From contig JADJEK010000001.1 of the NCBI GenBank assembly GCA_016709145.1, positions 868,001 to 932,000 of the forward strand: 64,000 nt of DNA, in the 5' to 3' direction. Positions 8,070-16,299 of the stretch are shown here, piece by piece (position 1 is the first letter of the stretch; every line of letters begins with the position of its first letter). A model generated the notes under the pieces. That model ran no database searches. It saw nothing but the letters and a program-made list of their open reading frames with translations, and had not been told where the DNA came from. Origin of the DNA: Planctomycetota bacterium (GTDB taxonomy: Bacteria > Planctomycetota > B15-G4 > JADJEK01). A program made the translations under genes and the position numbers.

Positions 8070-9562
8070 GACGCCATCTCCTTCGAGGCGACGGCTCGGT
8101 CCTCGAGCCGGTCGCGATAGGCGCGTTCGATCGCGCCACGGTTCAACTTGCCGAACGCGTTCCACTGATCGTTGCTGGTCGAGAACGGCTCGGACGTGAC
8201 GATGAATCGCTCGATGCGCGCGTACGCGGGCAACTCCGCGTTCACGGCGGCGACGTCGGCGGCGAGTTCCGCGGGCGTCGCGTTCGACACCAACACGGCG
8301 ACCGGGAACCGCCGCGCTTCGATCAGCGCCGCGGCTTGGCTCACGCGCGGTGAGCGCGCCAGCAGCTCCTCGATCCAACTGGGCTGGATGTTGCGTGCGA
8401 AGCTCGTGATGCCGAAGTCGCTGCTGCGACCACGCAACCACAGGTAGCCGTCGGCATCGAGTTCGCCGAGATCGCCCGTGCGCAGGAAGCCGTCGGCCGT
8501 GAGCGGATCGGGCGCGCCGAGGTAGCCGTCGAGGATCGCGCCGCGCACGAGGACTTCGCCATGCTCGCCGAACTTCACGGTCACGTGCGGCAGCGGCTTG
8601 CCGACCGAACCGACGCGCGAGCATCCGGCGGCGTTCAACGCCACGACCGACGCCGCTTCCGTGAGTCCGTAGCCTTCGAACACCGGCACCCCGAGCGACT
8701 CCGCGCGCTGATGGGAATCGCGCGGGACCGGCGCTCCGCCGACGCCGAGGAAGCTCAGTCGACCGGGAGCGGGATCGTGCTCGAACGCGTCGAGCAGGAT
8801 GCGCAGCGACTCCGGCACCAGGATCGCGTCGGTCGCACCAAGGCGATGCATCGCGCGCGCCAAGCGTGCGCCGTCGACGTCACAGATCGAACGCATGCCG
8901 ATGCGAGGAAGGTCCGGCACGACGGCGGTGGCTCCGCTGATCAGGCTGCGCAGCACTCCGCCCACGCTCTCGAGCAACACGGAGAGAGGCATGACACACA
9001 GATGGCGGCGGCCCGTGTCGAGTGCGGTGCGTTGCGCGAGCGACTCCGCGACGGCAAGCAGGGACCCGTCGGAGAGCAACACACCTTTGGGAGACGCCGT
9101 CGTGCCGGACGTGAACGTGATGAGGTGCGCGGAGCGCCGGGTCGGCCGGAGCGCATCCGGCTCGGCGCGCACGAACGCATGCAACGACGTGACGTCGTGC
9201 GTGCGCGTCGCGACGTGCTCGAAGCCGGTCACGCGCTTGGAATCGTCCGTGGCGATCACGTCGATCCCGGCGCGCGTCGCGACCGCGTGGAGCTGCGTCG
9301 CCGAGAAGAACGGCGGCAGTGGCACGACGGCGATGTTCGCAGCGAGCGCGCCGAGCCACGCGACCACGGTGTCGAGACCGTTGTTCGCGAGCAGCCCGCC
9401 GACGGTGGCTCCGGTCGCGATCCAGTCGGCCGCGGCGCGTCGCACCAGTGCTGGCAGTTCGGCGTACGCGATCGTGCGGCTCTCGCCGTCGTCGAGCGCG
9501 ATGGCCGCCGGGCGGGCTCGAGCCATCTGGTCGAGCCGCTCGAGCAGGAGCGACGAGTTCAC
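8066..9562 (-). CDS. AMP-binding acyl-CoA synthetase-like ligase
   Basis: 498 residues from a GTG at 9562, which overlaps the preceding stop as GTGA (9559-9562). ANL-superfamily motifs are present: the P-loop-like TFTSGTTASPKGVLL, the acyl pocket region FLGVGGAPVP, EGYGLTEAASV (A5), TGDLGELDADGYLWLRGR (A7/A8 hinge) and a C-terminal LNRGAIE carrying the likely catalytic lysine in NAFGKLNRG. It should activate a carboxylic acid as the acyl adenylate and pass it to CoA, an amine or a protein. N-terminal acyl-binding residues are not diagnostic. It is the second gene of the cassette, directly behind a GNAT-like acyltransferase, which suggests adenylate or CoA ester feeds that enzyme. Confidence 0.86.
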   Translation of the reverse strand: MNSSLLLERLDQMARARPAAIALDDGESRTIAYAELPALVRRAAADWIATGATVGGLLANNGLDTVVAWLGALAANIAVVPLPPFFSATQLHAVATRAGIDVIATDDSKRVTGFEHVATRTHDVTSLHAFVRAEPDALRPTRRSAHLITFTSGTTASPKGVLLSDGSLLAVAESLAQRTALDTGRRHLCVMPLSVLLESVGGVLRSLISGATAVVPDLPRIGMRSICDVDGARLARAMHRLGATDAILVPESLRILLDAFEHDPAPGRLSFLGVGGAPVPRDSHQRAESLGVPVFEGYGLTEAASVVALNAAGCSRVGSVGKPLPHVTVKFGEHGEVLVRGAILDGYLGAPDPLTADGFLRTGDLGELDADGYLWLRGRSSDFGITSFARNIQPSWIEELLARSPRVSQAAALIEARRFPVAVLVSNATPAELAADVAAVNAELPAYARIERFIVTSEPFSTSNDQWNAFGKLNRGAIERAYRDRLEDRAVASKEMAS

Positions 9563-10212
9563 GACGCTCGCTCCAATCGGCGATGCTGCGAGCCGTCGAA
9601 CCACGCTTCGTCCCACACGCCGCGCAACATCGTCGCCAGCGCCGCGTCGGTGCCGACGCAGGCGCGGAACGGCTTGAGGTGCACGGCGAGCACGTGCGGA
9701 TCGGTGTCGTAGTACGCGCCCCAACGCGCTTTGTCGTCGCCGAGGCGGTCGCCGTTCGCCGGCCCGAAGTCGAACGTGGTCGCGTTCCACTTGCGGATCG
9801 AATTGCGCAATTGACGCGTCGCCGTGAACACGACCACGTCGAACCCGGCACCGTCCAAGTAGGCCGCGAGCGAACTCATCAACGCCTTGCCGAAACCCGG
9901 CGTGGTCGAGGCCAGACTGCCGACCTCGGCGATCCGCTCGCGCGGGACCGGCATCCCGAGGCTCGCGCTGACGAAGCACTCGACCGGTGCGTCGAGGTAT
10001 TGCTCGAGGAACAACGTTCCGGTCGCGGCGGGACGCGCTCCGATCACGCCGACCGGCGCGTCGTTCGAGTCCGTGATCGCGGCGAGCAGCGGCGGGAACT
10101 CGTGCAACTCGGCGTGGTAGGCATGGGAGTAGACGTCGGTCACGAATCGCTCGAGTTCAGCGCGGCGCGCGACGCCACGCTCGGCGAGGATCCAACGTTG
10201 GGCGAACACCAT
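9559..10212 (-). CDS. Thermostable-hemolysin family (GNAT-like) protein
   Basis: 217 residues. The sequence follows the T_hemolysin family (PF12261) order: FVTDVYSHAYHAELHEFPP, a G..GAR strand, TLFLEQYLD, a RERIAEVGSLAST segment, ALMSSLAAYLDGAGFDVVVF and RWGAYYDTDPHVLAVHL. Despite the name, the fold resembles GNAT acyltransferases, and hemolysis is not expected to be its normal role. It is the promoter-proximal gene of the cassette, 253 nt from a divergent response-regulator gene; its stop overlaps the ligase start. It may transfer the activated acyl group. I recall similar thermostable hemolysin, AMP ligase, TenA-like and SDR neighbourhoods in proteobacteria, but could not check this. Confidence 0.78.
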   Translation of the reverse strand: MVFAQRWILAERGVARRAELERFVTDVYSHAYHAELHEFPPLLAAITDSNDAPVGVIGARPAATGTLFLEQYLDAPVECFVSASLGMPVPRERIAEVGSLASTTPGFGKALMSSLAAYLDGAGFDVVVFTATRQLRNSIRKWNATTFDFGPANGDRLGDDKARWGAYYDTDPHVLAVHLKPFRACVGTDAALATMLRGVWDEAWFDGSQHRRLERAS

Positions 10213-10465
10213 CGGTGTTGTCTCGGTTTCTCGGCCACGGTCGATCTCGATCGCCGTGGCGCGACTGCATCGCGAAGTCTCCGGTTCGGCGCGGGAATGA
10301 TCGGCGCGTTCACCGCGTGGAGGGCTGACGAAGCGATGACCGAAATGTCAGGTTCGCCGAGTCGTTTTCGCGCATGGGTCGGGGATACAACAGCGCACAC
10401 CGATGCCTGCCCCGAGCCGATCGCGGCGTGCAAAGGGCGTAACCGAGCAACTCCAGGGGGTCCCG

Positions 10466-11134
10466 ATGCGGATCTTGATCGTGGACGATGACCCGAAGTA
10501 CCGGACCTTCGTCAGCAAGGGGCTGATGGAGAGCGGCATGGACTGCGCGGTGGCCGAAAGTGGTGAGACCGCGCTCCAATTCCTGCGCAGGGACAAGTTC
10601 GACCTCGTCCTGCTCGACGTGATGCTGCCCGGGTTGCAGGGATGGGACGTGCTCGAAGCCGCGCGCCGCGAAGGCATCGACACTCCGGTCATCTTCGTGA
10701 CCGCCCGCGACGGCGTCGACGAACGCGTGCGCGGCCTGAAGGCCGGCGGCGACGACTACATCGTCAAGCCGTTCGCGTTCGCCGAACTGGTCGCGCGCAT
10801 CCACTCCGTGCTGCGCCGCCGCAGCGTGCATCCGCGCAAGACGGTCGGCGACCTCGTGATCGACTACGTCGACACCAAGGTCACTCGCGCTGGGAAGCCG
10901 ATCGACCTCACGCGCACCGAGTTCTCGCTATTGCGCTGCCTCGCCGAACACGACGGCAAGCCGACGTCGAGGACCGAGTTGCTGCAACGCGTCTGGGGCA
11001 TCGACTTCGACCCCGGCACGAACGTCGTCGAGGTGCACGTGCGTCGCCTACGCAAGAAGATCGACGAACCGTTCGAGTACCCGTTGGTCCAGACCGTGCG
11101 CGGATCCGGCTATGCCCTCGCCCGCGCCGAGTGA
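10466..11134 (+). CDS. OmpR-family response regulator
   Basis: 222 residues from ATG 10466 (MRILIVDDDPKYR); a weak AGGGGG lies just upstream. The receiver domain (1-115) has the acidic pair at D7/D8, the phosphoacceptor D51 in LVLLDVMLPG, the T in IFVTARD and the K in DYIVKPF. A winged-helix Trans_reg_C domain (about 128-220) includes DLTRTEFSLLRCL, RVWGIDFDPGTNVVEVHVRRLRKK split by the usual loop, and a terminal VRGSGYALA. It overlaps the histidine kinase gene by 23 nt, so both are made together. Targets are unknown; it is divergent from the acyl-metabolism cassette and could control it. The start upstream at 10403 is in frame but adds non-receiver sequence. Confidence 0.9.
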   Translation: MRILIVDDDPKYRTFVSKGLMESGMDCAVAESGETALQFLRRDKFDLVLLDVMLPGLQGWDVLEAARREGIDTPVIFVTARDGVDERVRGLKAGGDDYIVKPFAFAELVARIHSVLRRRSVHPRKTVGDLVIDYVDTKVTRAGKPIDLTRTEFSLLRCLAEHDGKPTSRTELLQRVWGIDFDPGTNVVEVHVRRLRKKIDEPFEYPLVQTVRGSGYALARAE

Positions 11135-12506
11135 GCGGCGCTGGTCGCTGACGCGACGACTGTCGCAGCGGTTCGCGATCGTCGCGGCCGCCGTGCTCGC
11201 GCTCTACGCGCTGTTGAACGGCTACTTCCTGCTCGCGGAATTGCGCGAGGACTTCAAGGACTTCATGGAGCACGAACTCGCGGAAGTCGAGTTCGGGATC
11301 CGCAGTCGCGACGGCACGCCCGAGGGCATTGCCGCCGCCGTCCACGTCGCCACCGCCGCGCCGAGCGAGCCGCCCTACGCGATCCGTGTGCGTCGTCACG
11401 ACGGCACGGTCATCACACAGGGTGGCGACGCCACGTTGCTCGGCCTCGTGCCCGAGACGCTGCCCGAGGATCCGAGTTGGCGTGAGTTCCTGATCTCGCG
11501 CGGAGTCACGATCGGCACCGAGGACCTCGACGGACTCGACGCGAACCTCGAGATGATCGTCGACTCGAAGCGCCTGACCGACGAGATGCGCCAATACGTC
11601 ACCTACGCGCTGATCTCGTTCGTCGTCGCCGTCAGCATCGCGGCGTTCGCGGGCTGGCTGACCGCGCGCCATTCGTTGCGCTCGCTTCGCGAAGTCGTGA
11701 TGCGTGCCGAACAGATCCGCTCGCCCGACGAAGCCAAGCCGATCCGGCTGGAGGACGCGCCGCAGGAGATCTTCGACGTCGGCAACGCGTTGAACCGCAT
11801 GATCGAGCGCGTCCACGACGCGTTGTTCCGCCTGCGCACGTTCACGGCCGGACTCGCGCACGAGCTGCGCTCGCCGCTGCAGAACCTGATCGGCGAGACC
11901 GAGGTCACGTTGCTCGCGGATCGCGCGCCGGATCAGTACCGGCAACTGTTGAAGAGCCATCTCGAGGACATGACCGAGCTCTCGGACGCAGTCGACAACC
12001 TCATCACGTGGTGTCGCTCGCACGAGCCGCGCAGCGGCGACACCGAGTCGTTCGACCTCGCCGCGGAAGCGGAACTGCGCCTGCAGCGCGAAGGCCGCAG
12101 CGCCGAGCGGCTCGGGCTCACGCTGCGGTTCCGCTCGAGCGGGGACGCGCGTCTGCGCGCCGACCGCGAGGGATGTCTGCGCGTGCTGCGCAATCTGGTC
12201 GGCAATGCGTTGTTCTGGACCAAGCCCGGCAGCGCCGTCGACGTCGCGCTCGACGGCCTCGCGGATCGCGTGCGGATCACGGTCGAGGACCAAGGCCCCG
12301 GCGTCGACCCGGCGGTCGCGGATCGCATCTTCGAGCCGTTCGTCAGCGGCGCCGCGAAGAGCGGGAAGCGCGGCAGCTACGGGCTCGGCCTGGCGATCTG
12401 TCGGCAAGTCGTCGACGAACACGGCGGCACGCTGCGCTGGGAACCGCGCGAGGGCGGCGGAGCGCGGTTCATCGCCGAATTCCCGAAGGCGCCTCGCGCC
12501 GCGTGA
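11112..12506 (+). CDS. Sensor histidine kinase
   Basis: 464 residues. One membrane segment spans about 20-42 (FAIVAAAVLALYALLNGYFL) and a second 165-185 (ALISFVVAVSIAAFAGW). They frame a periplasmic sensor region of about 120 residues that has no family I recognise. After a HAMP-like linker come the H-box (AGLAHELRSPLQNL, H250), N-box (LRNLVGNALFWT), G1 (VEDQGPGVDP), and G2 (GSYGLGLAI). The layout is that of heavy-metal-sensor/EnvZ-like class I kinases. It overlaps its regulator by 23 nt. A short hairpin 29 nt beyond the stop may end the operon. Confidence 0.9.
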   Translation: MPSPAPSERRWSLTRRLSQRFAIVAAAVLALYALLNGYFLLAELREDFKDFMEHELAEVEFGIRSRDGTPEGIAAAVHVATAAPSEPPYAIRVRRHDGTVITQGGDATLLGLVPETLPEDPSWREFLISRGVTIGTEDLDGLDANLEMIVDSKRLTDEMRQYVTYALISFVVAVSIAAFAGWLTARHSLRSLREVVMRAEQIRSPDEAKPIRLEDAPQEIFDVGNALNRMIERVHDALFRLRTFTAGLAHELRSPLQNLIGETEVTLLADRAPDQYRQLLKSHLEDMTELSDAVDNLITWCRSHEPRSGDTESFDLAAEAELRLQREGRSAERLGLTLRFRSSGDARLRADREGCLRVLRNLVGNALFWTKPGSAVDVALDGLADRVRITVEDQGPGVDPAVADRIFEPFVSGAAKSGKRGSYGLGLAICRQVVDEHGGTLRWEPREGGGARFIAEFPKAPRAA

Positions 12507-12534
12507 GCGGCCTCGCGTGCGCGGCCTCCCGTGA

Positions 12535-12555
12535 GCGGCCTCCAAAGAAGGCCGC
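12535..12555 (+). terminator. Possible terminator hairpin after the two-component operon
   Basis: A perfect 7-bp stem (GCGGCCT with AGGCCGC) encloses a 7-base loop, 29 nt after the kinase stop. A run of five T occurs about 16 nt later. The same GCGGCCTC string recurs twice just upstream, so it could also be part of a small repeat. Confidence 0.45.
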
Positions 12556-12790
12556 GACCGTTCCGCGCGTTTTTCCGCTTGGACTGGTCGAGGGCGGCCG
12601 CTTTCATCTCGCTCGCCGATCCGCCGATCCGGCACCTTCCCGCGAGGTGAATCCCCCGAGAGCACGCAGGCACTTCGATCACGACCACCGCGGCGCGCTT
12701 GCCGCGTGGAGTGCCTCCATGGTCTCGGAAGTCCGAGCGTCCGCCGCGGCCTCGAGCCGCGCCGCGCGCTCCCGCCTGCGAGGAATCAAC

Positions 12791-13666
12791 ATGGGTCCAC
12801 GTCGTCCGTTCCTCTTCGTCGCCGCGTGCACCGCGCTCGTGGCGCTCTCGACCTCCGCGTTCGCGGAGAACTTCCAGGCCCAACTCGGCAAAGCGAACTC
12901 GAAGCTCGCGAAAGCGATCGCCAAGCAGAAGGCGGACCTGCGCGCGTTCGACAAGCTCATCGTGAAGGAGTTCTCGCTGACGCTGGAACTCATCCTGGTG
13001 AAGCTGCAGAAGGAATCGATCGAGCCCGCCGCCGCGGTCGAGGCCGCGGCCGATGCGCTCACGGCTGCGATGACCGAGTTGAAGGGATCGGCCGACTTCG
13101 CGCTCGGCGCGGTCGAGTCGATCGCGGCCACGCAGATCGACGACCTCGGCGTCACCACGAAGAACTTCCGCGTCGGCGGTCTCGGCAAATGGGACGCGTT
13201 CGCCGCAAGCGTGGGCCAAGAGGTCGCGATGACGCGCTCGCGCATCGAGAGTCGCCTGCAGTCGTTCGCGAAGAAGCTCGAGTCGAAGGCGAAGAAGCGC
13301 CCGCTCGTGTTGCGGCTCGTGACCGCGCCGCTGCCGACTCCGGTCGCGCCCGGCGCCGAAGCACCGCAAGTGCTCCAAGCGCCCGTCGTGCTCTACGCCG
13401 TCTCCGGTTCCAGCACGACCGCACTCGCGGACGACGGTCGCTTGTCGATCTCCGGAACGGCCGACCCGGCTGCGAACGCCGGATTGGTCCACGTGACGAT
13501 CCTCGCCACGGACGGCACGGCGTTCGACCAGGACGTCGTCGCTGGTCCGAACGGCGTATTCAAGGCGTTGTTCGCCGGCAACGGCTCGGGACTCGCCGAG
13601 GGCAATTACCGCGTGATCGCGCACCAGGGCGGAGCGCACGCGCTCGCCGCGGTCTCGGTGCCCTGA
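12791..13666 (+). CDS. Secreted protein, helical N-terminal part, unknown function
   Basis: 291 residues from the ATG at 12791, with GAGGA six bases upstream. The signal peptide MGPRRPFLFVAACTALVALS ends near TSAFAEN, a good signal peptidase I site. Residues 25-180 are Lys/Glu/Ala-rich and helical (probable coiled coil), with paired lysines. The last 90 residues switch to a beta-rich section (LYAVSGSSTT, LSISGTADPAA, VHVTILATDGTAF, YRVIAHQGG) that resembles a small Ig/FN3-like or Big-type domain. A structural or cell-envelope protein is likely; no enzyme motif is seen. It lies between two two-component systems and converges with the second one. Similar codon use to neighbours. Confidence 0.7.
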   Translation: MGPRRPFLFVAACTALVALSTSAFAENFQAQLGKANSKLAKAIAKQKADLRAFDKLIVKEFSLTLELILVKLQKESIEPAAAVEAAADALTAAMTELKGSADFALGAVESIAATQIDDLGVTTKNFRVGGLGKWDAFAASVGQEVAMTRSRIESRLQSFAKKLESKAKKRPLVLRLVTAPLPTPVAPGAEAPQVLQAPVVLYAVSGSSTTALADDGRLSISGTADPAANAGLVHVTILATDGTAFDQDVVAGPNGVFKALFAGNGSGLAEGNYRVIAHQGGAHALAAVSVP

Positions 13667-13716
13667 ACGGCGTGTGCCGACTCGATCGACCGACGCTCAC
13701 GACCTCGGAACGATCT

Positions 13717-15207
13717 TCACGCGGCCACGGTCGACAGCGGCAGCCGCACGACGAACTCGGTGCCGCCGCCGCCGCGCGGTCGATGCGAGACCGTCCCGCG
13801 ATGCAAGGCGACCACGGCCGCGACGATGGCGAGTCCGAGGCCGGTGCCGCCCGACGCGCGCGAGCGCGACGCGTCACCGCGGCGGAAGCGCTCGAAGGCG
13901 TGCGAGCCGAGCTCGGGCGGGATGCCGGGGCCGCGATCGGCGACGACGAGTTCGGCGATCGCTTCGGTCGCGACGCGATGCGCTCGCACGTCGATGCCGT
14001 GCGGTGAGGCGCCGTGCACCAGCGCGTTCGCGATCAGATTCGAAGCGACTCGCTCGAGCAATGACGAACTGCCGGCCACGAGCAGCGGTTCGTCCCCGAG
14101 GTCGACCCGGATCCCCGCGGCACCCGCGGGTTCCGCGGCGCGCGCGAGATCGACGCTCGCGAGAACGGCCGAACGCAGGTCGACTTGCTGATCGAGTGCT
14201 TCGGCGTGTTCGAAGCGCGCGAGCAGCAGCAAGTCGTCGACGATGCGATTCAGCCGCAGGACGTGGGTCAGTGTGTCGCGCAGCACGACCTCGTCCTCGT
14301 ACGCGTCACGCGGCTTCGTGAGCGCGACCTCGATGCACGCGCGCAGCACGGCGATCGGGGTGCGCAGTTCGTGTGCGGCGTCCGCCGAGAAATGACGTTC
14401 GCGTTCGATGGTCTGCGCCAGACGATCGAACGCGGCGTTCAGCGTCTTGGCCAGGTCGCTGAGTTCGCTCTCGACGCGGACCGCGTCGAGGCGGCGTTCT
14501 TCGCGTCCCGCCGCGATCGCGGCCGCGTCCGCACTCATGCGCGCGATCGGCCGCAGTGCGCGCGACGCCAGCAAGAAGACTCCGACGCAGCCGACGAGCC
14601 ACGCGAGCGGCAACGCGACGAACAAGTCTCCGCGCAGTTCCTCGACCGCATGCGCGACGTCGTCCAGCGAACGCGCGACTTGGACAGCGACCAGCGCGGA
14701 TTCCTCTTGGTTCGACGACGCGCTCGACGCGACGTCGCGGGCTGGGTCCGATTCCCACGGGGTTCGGGCGACGACGAACGTCAGCATCCGCAAGCGTTCG
14801 CCGTCGGGACCCACCGCGAAGTCGCGGTCGGTTCGGCGATTGCGCACGGTTTCGAGTGGTCGCAGCATCCCGGGATCGGGACGCGGCAGACGGAAGTCGC
14901 CGAGCGACCGCGAGCGTGCCACGGCTTCCTTCCCGTTCCAGATCTGGAAGTAGGCGCGGCCACCGAGTTTGCCGTACTCGCGCGCCGCGTCCTCGGGTCG
15001 GTCGATCGACACCGCACGACCGTCGAAGTGGACGAGGCCGGCGAGGGCTTCGGCTTCCGCGTGCAAGCGGCGATCCAGGCCGCGCAACGCGATCTCGCGC
15101 GTCTCGGTGCTGAGCGCGAAGCCGGCCAGCGTGAGCGCCACGAACAGCAACAGCGCGGCGCCAGTCGTGATGCGAGCGCGGATCGTGCGCGGCTGGGGCC
15201 AACCCAT
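13717..15207 (-). CDS. Heavy-metal-type sensor histidine kinase (CusS/CzcS-like)
   Basis: 496 residues. Membrane segments at about 14-32 (TTGAALLLFVALTLAGFAL) and 194-214 frame a periplasmic domain of about 160 residues. A HAMP linker (SRALRPIARMSADAAAI) precedes the H-box FSADAAHELRTPIAVL (H279), N-box NLIANALVHG, G1 VADRGPGIPPE, the F-box ERFRRGDASRS and G2 GGTGLGLAIVAAV. The H-box and F-box wording is that of CusS-type kinases. It is coupled to the response regulator by a TGATG overlap at 15205-15209. Together they lie directly downstream of the RND metal-efflux operon on the same strand, so metal sensing is the natural reading, though the metal is not identified. Confidence 0.88.
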   Translation of the reverse strand: MGWPQPRTIRARITTGAALLLFVALTLAGFALSTETREIALRGLDRRLHAEAEALAGLVHFDGRAVSIDRPEDAAREYGKLGGRAYFQIWNGKEAVARSRSLGDFRLPRPDPGMLRPLETVRNRRTDRDFAVGPDGERLRMLTFVVARTPWESDPARDVASSASSNQEESALVAVQVARSLDDVAHAVEELRGDLFVALPLAWLVGCVGVFLLASRALRPIARMSADAAAIAAGREERRLDAVRVESELSDLAKTLNAAFDRLAQTIERERHFSADAAHELRTPIAVLRACIEVALTKPRDAYEDEVVLRDTLTHVLRLNRIVDDLLLLARFEHAEALDQQVDLRSAVLASVDLARAAEPAGAAGIRVDLGDEPLLVAGSSSLLERVASNLIANALVHGASPHGIDVRAHRVATEAIAELVVADRGPGIPPELGSHAFERFRRGDASRSRASGGTGLGLAIVAAVVALHRGTVSHRPRGGGGTEFVVRLPLSTVAA

Positions 15208-15881
15208 CAGCGCGAACCCTCGGCGTCGAAGCGGTAACCGACGCCGCGGACCGTGTGGATGAGCTCGGGCTTGCCGAGCTTCGTCCGCAATCCGTAGATC
15301 GACACGTCGATGAGGTTCGACGTCGACTCGAACTCGCGGTCGACGACGTGCTCGCCGATTTCCGTGCGCGACAGCGCTTCGCCGCGGCGATTCACGAACA
15401 GCACGAGCAGCGCGTACTCGCGCGGGCTGAGCGCGATGAGGCGTCCTCCGCGGCGCACGACGTGGCCGGCGAGATCGACTTCGAGGTCGCCGACGGTGAC
15501 GACGGCGCCGGCCACGTTGGGGTTGCGGCGGCGCAGCAGAGCGCGCACGCGCGCGAGGAGTTCGTTCACCGCGAACGGCTTGGCTAGGTAGTCGTCGGCG
15601 CCGCGATCGAGACCACGCACGCGATGCTCGACGTCTCCCAGCGCCGTCAGCACGAGTACGGGCAGCGCGGGGCGCTTCGACCGCAGGCCGGCCAGGACAT
15701 CGAGCCCGGCCTTCTTCGGCAGGAGCAGATCGAGGATCACCGCGTCGTACGTATGCGTGGTCGCGAGGTACTCACCTTCCTCGCCGTCGTGCGCGACGTC
15801 GGCGGCGAGCCCATTGCTCTCGAGCGCAGCCGCGATCGATCGCGCCAGGGAGGTTTCGTCTTCGATGACCAGGATTCGCAT
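15207..15881 (-). CDS. OmpR/CusR-type response regulator
   Basis: 224 residues from the ATG at 15881. Receiver domain with E7/D8, phosphoacceptor D51 (AVILDLLLPKK), T in LVLTALG and K in DYLAKPF; then a winged helix with LSPREYALLVLFVNRRG and a terminal VRGVGYRFD. The sequence SNLIDVSIYGLRTK replaces the usual SNVVDVHIRRLR but keeps the DNA-recognition helix pattern. It is followed at once by its kinase. It is likely to activate the upstream metal-efflux operon. The 418-nt gap before it contains four strong hairpins, so its expression may be separated from that operon. Confidence 0.9.
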   Translation of the reverse strand: MRILVIEDETSLARSIAAALESNGLAADVAHDGEEGEYLATTHTYDAVILDLLLPKKAGLDVLAGLRSKRPALPVLVLTALGDVEHRVRGLDRGADDYLAKPFAVNELLARVRALLRRRNPNVAGAVVTVGDLEVDLAGHVVRRGGRLIALSPREYALLVLFVNRRGEALSRTEIGEHVVDREFESTSNLIDVSIYGLRTKLGKPELIHTVRGVGYRFDAEGSR

Positions 15882-15898
15882 GGCGCCCACGGTATCGC

Positions 15899-16044
15899 CG
15901 AGCGGGCTCGGGCCGCATGGCCCGACGCCCGCTCGGGCGTCGAGGCGAGGTGGGGGCCGAAGGCCCCCACGCCCCCTCGCTCGACCGCTTCGCGGTCGAA
16001 CGACCCAAGGGAAGGCCCTACAAGCGAGCGGGCCTTCCCTTGGG
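15899..16044. repeat. Run of four strong hairpins in a 418-nt gap
   Basis: Between the CzcC-like stop (16300) and the response-regulator start (15881), four inverted repeats follow each other: 15899-15935 (16 bp with one bulged base, GCAT loop), 15950-15970 (9 bp, GAA loop), 15981-15999 (8 bp, TTC loop) and 16004-16044 (15-bp perfect arms, 11-nt loop). The region beyond (16045-16230) shows no gene. The hairpins could terminate the metal operon, stabilise its mRNA 3' end, or attenuate read-through into the regulator genes. Confidence 0.75.
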
Positions 16045-16230
16045 CATCCCATCCGCCCTTGGGCCGCTCGGGGGACTTCACGCGAAGGGACGTCGAGAAC
16101 GGGCTTTCGGAGCGGCCTGAAACCGGGGATGGGTGACGGTTCTCGCTCCGCGCCATCGTTCGGCGGAGGTTGGGTGCGTTCAGCGTTTGGACGCGATCGC
16201 GCAAGTCGTGGATCACTTGCGATGTAAGGC

Positions 16231-16266
16231 GCGTGCGATTGCCGCCGGCAATTGCGTTCGGGATAC
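16231..16266. repeat. Partial match to the half-site of the 60-kb palindrome
   Basis: GCGTGCGATTGCCGCCGGCA at 16231 matches the arm of the 86-bp palindrome at 60005 onwards in all but two of about 20 bases, and a weaker match continues to the CGGG at 16259. Here it is not palindromic overall; only a short ATTGCC/GGCAAT stem remains. It looks like a decayed copy of a dispersed sequence. Confidence 0.45.
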
Positions 16267-16299
16267 GCCCTTGGTGGGGCTTGGGGGTGCGACGGCCGC

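Noticed and set aside
10213..10465. Possible small genes between the divergent cassette and response regulator
   Set aside because: No start with a ribosome site and no coding-like composition; read as a shared promoter region.
15881..16299. Plus-strand and minus-strand frames across the hairpin cluster
   Set aside because: They mirror the palindromes and have low-complexity products; no family resemblance.
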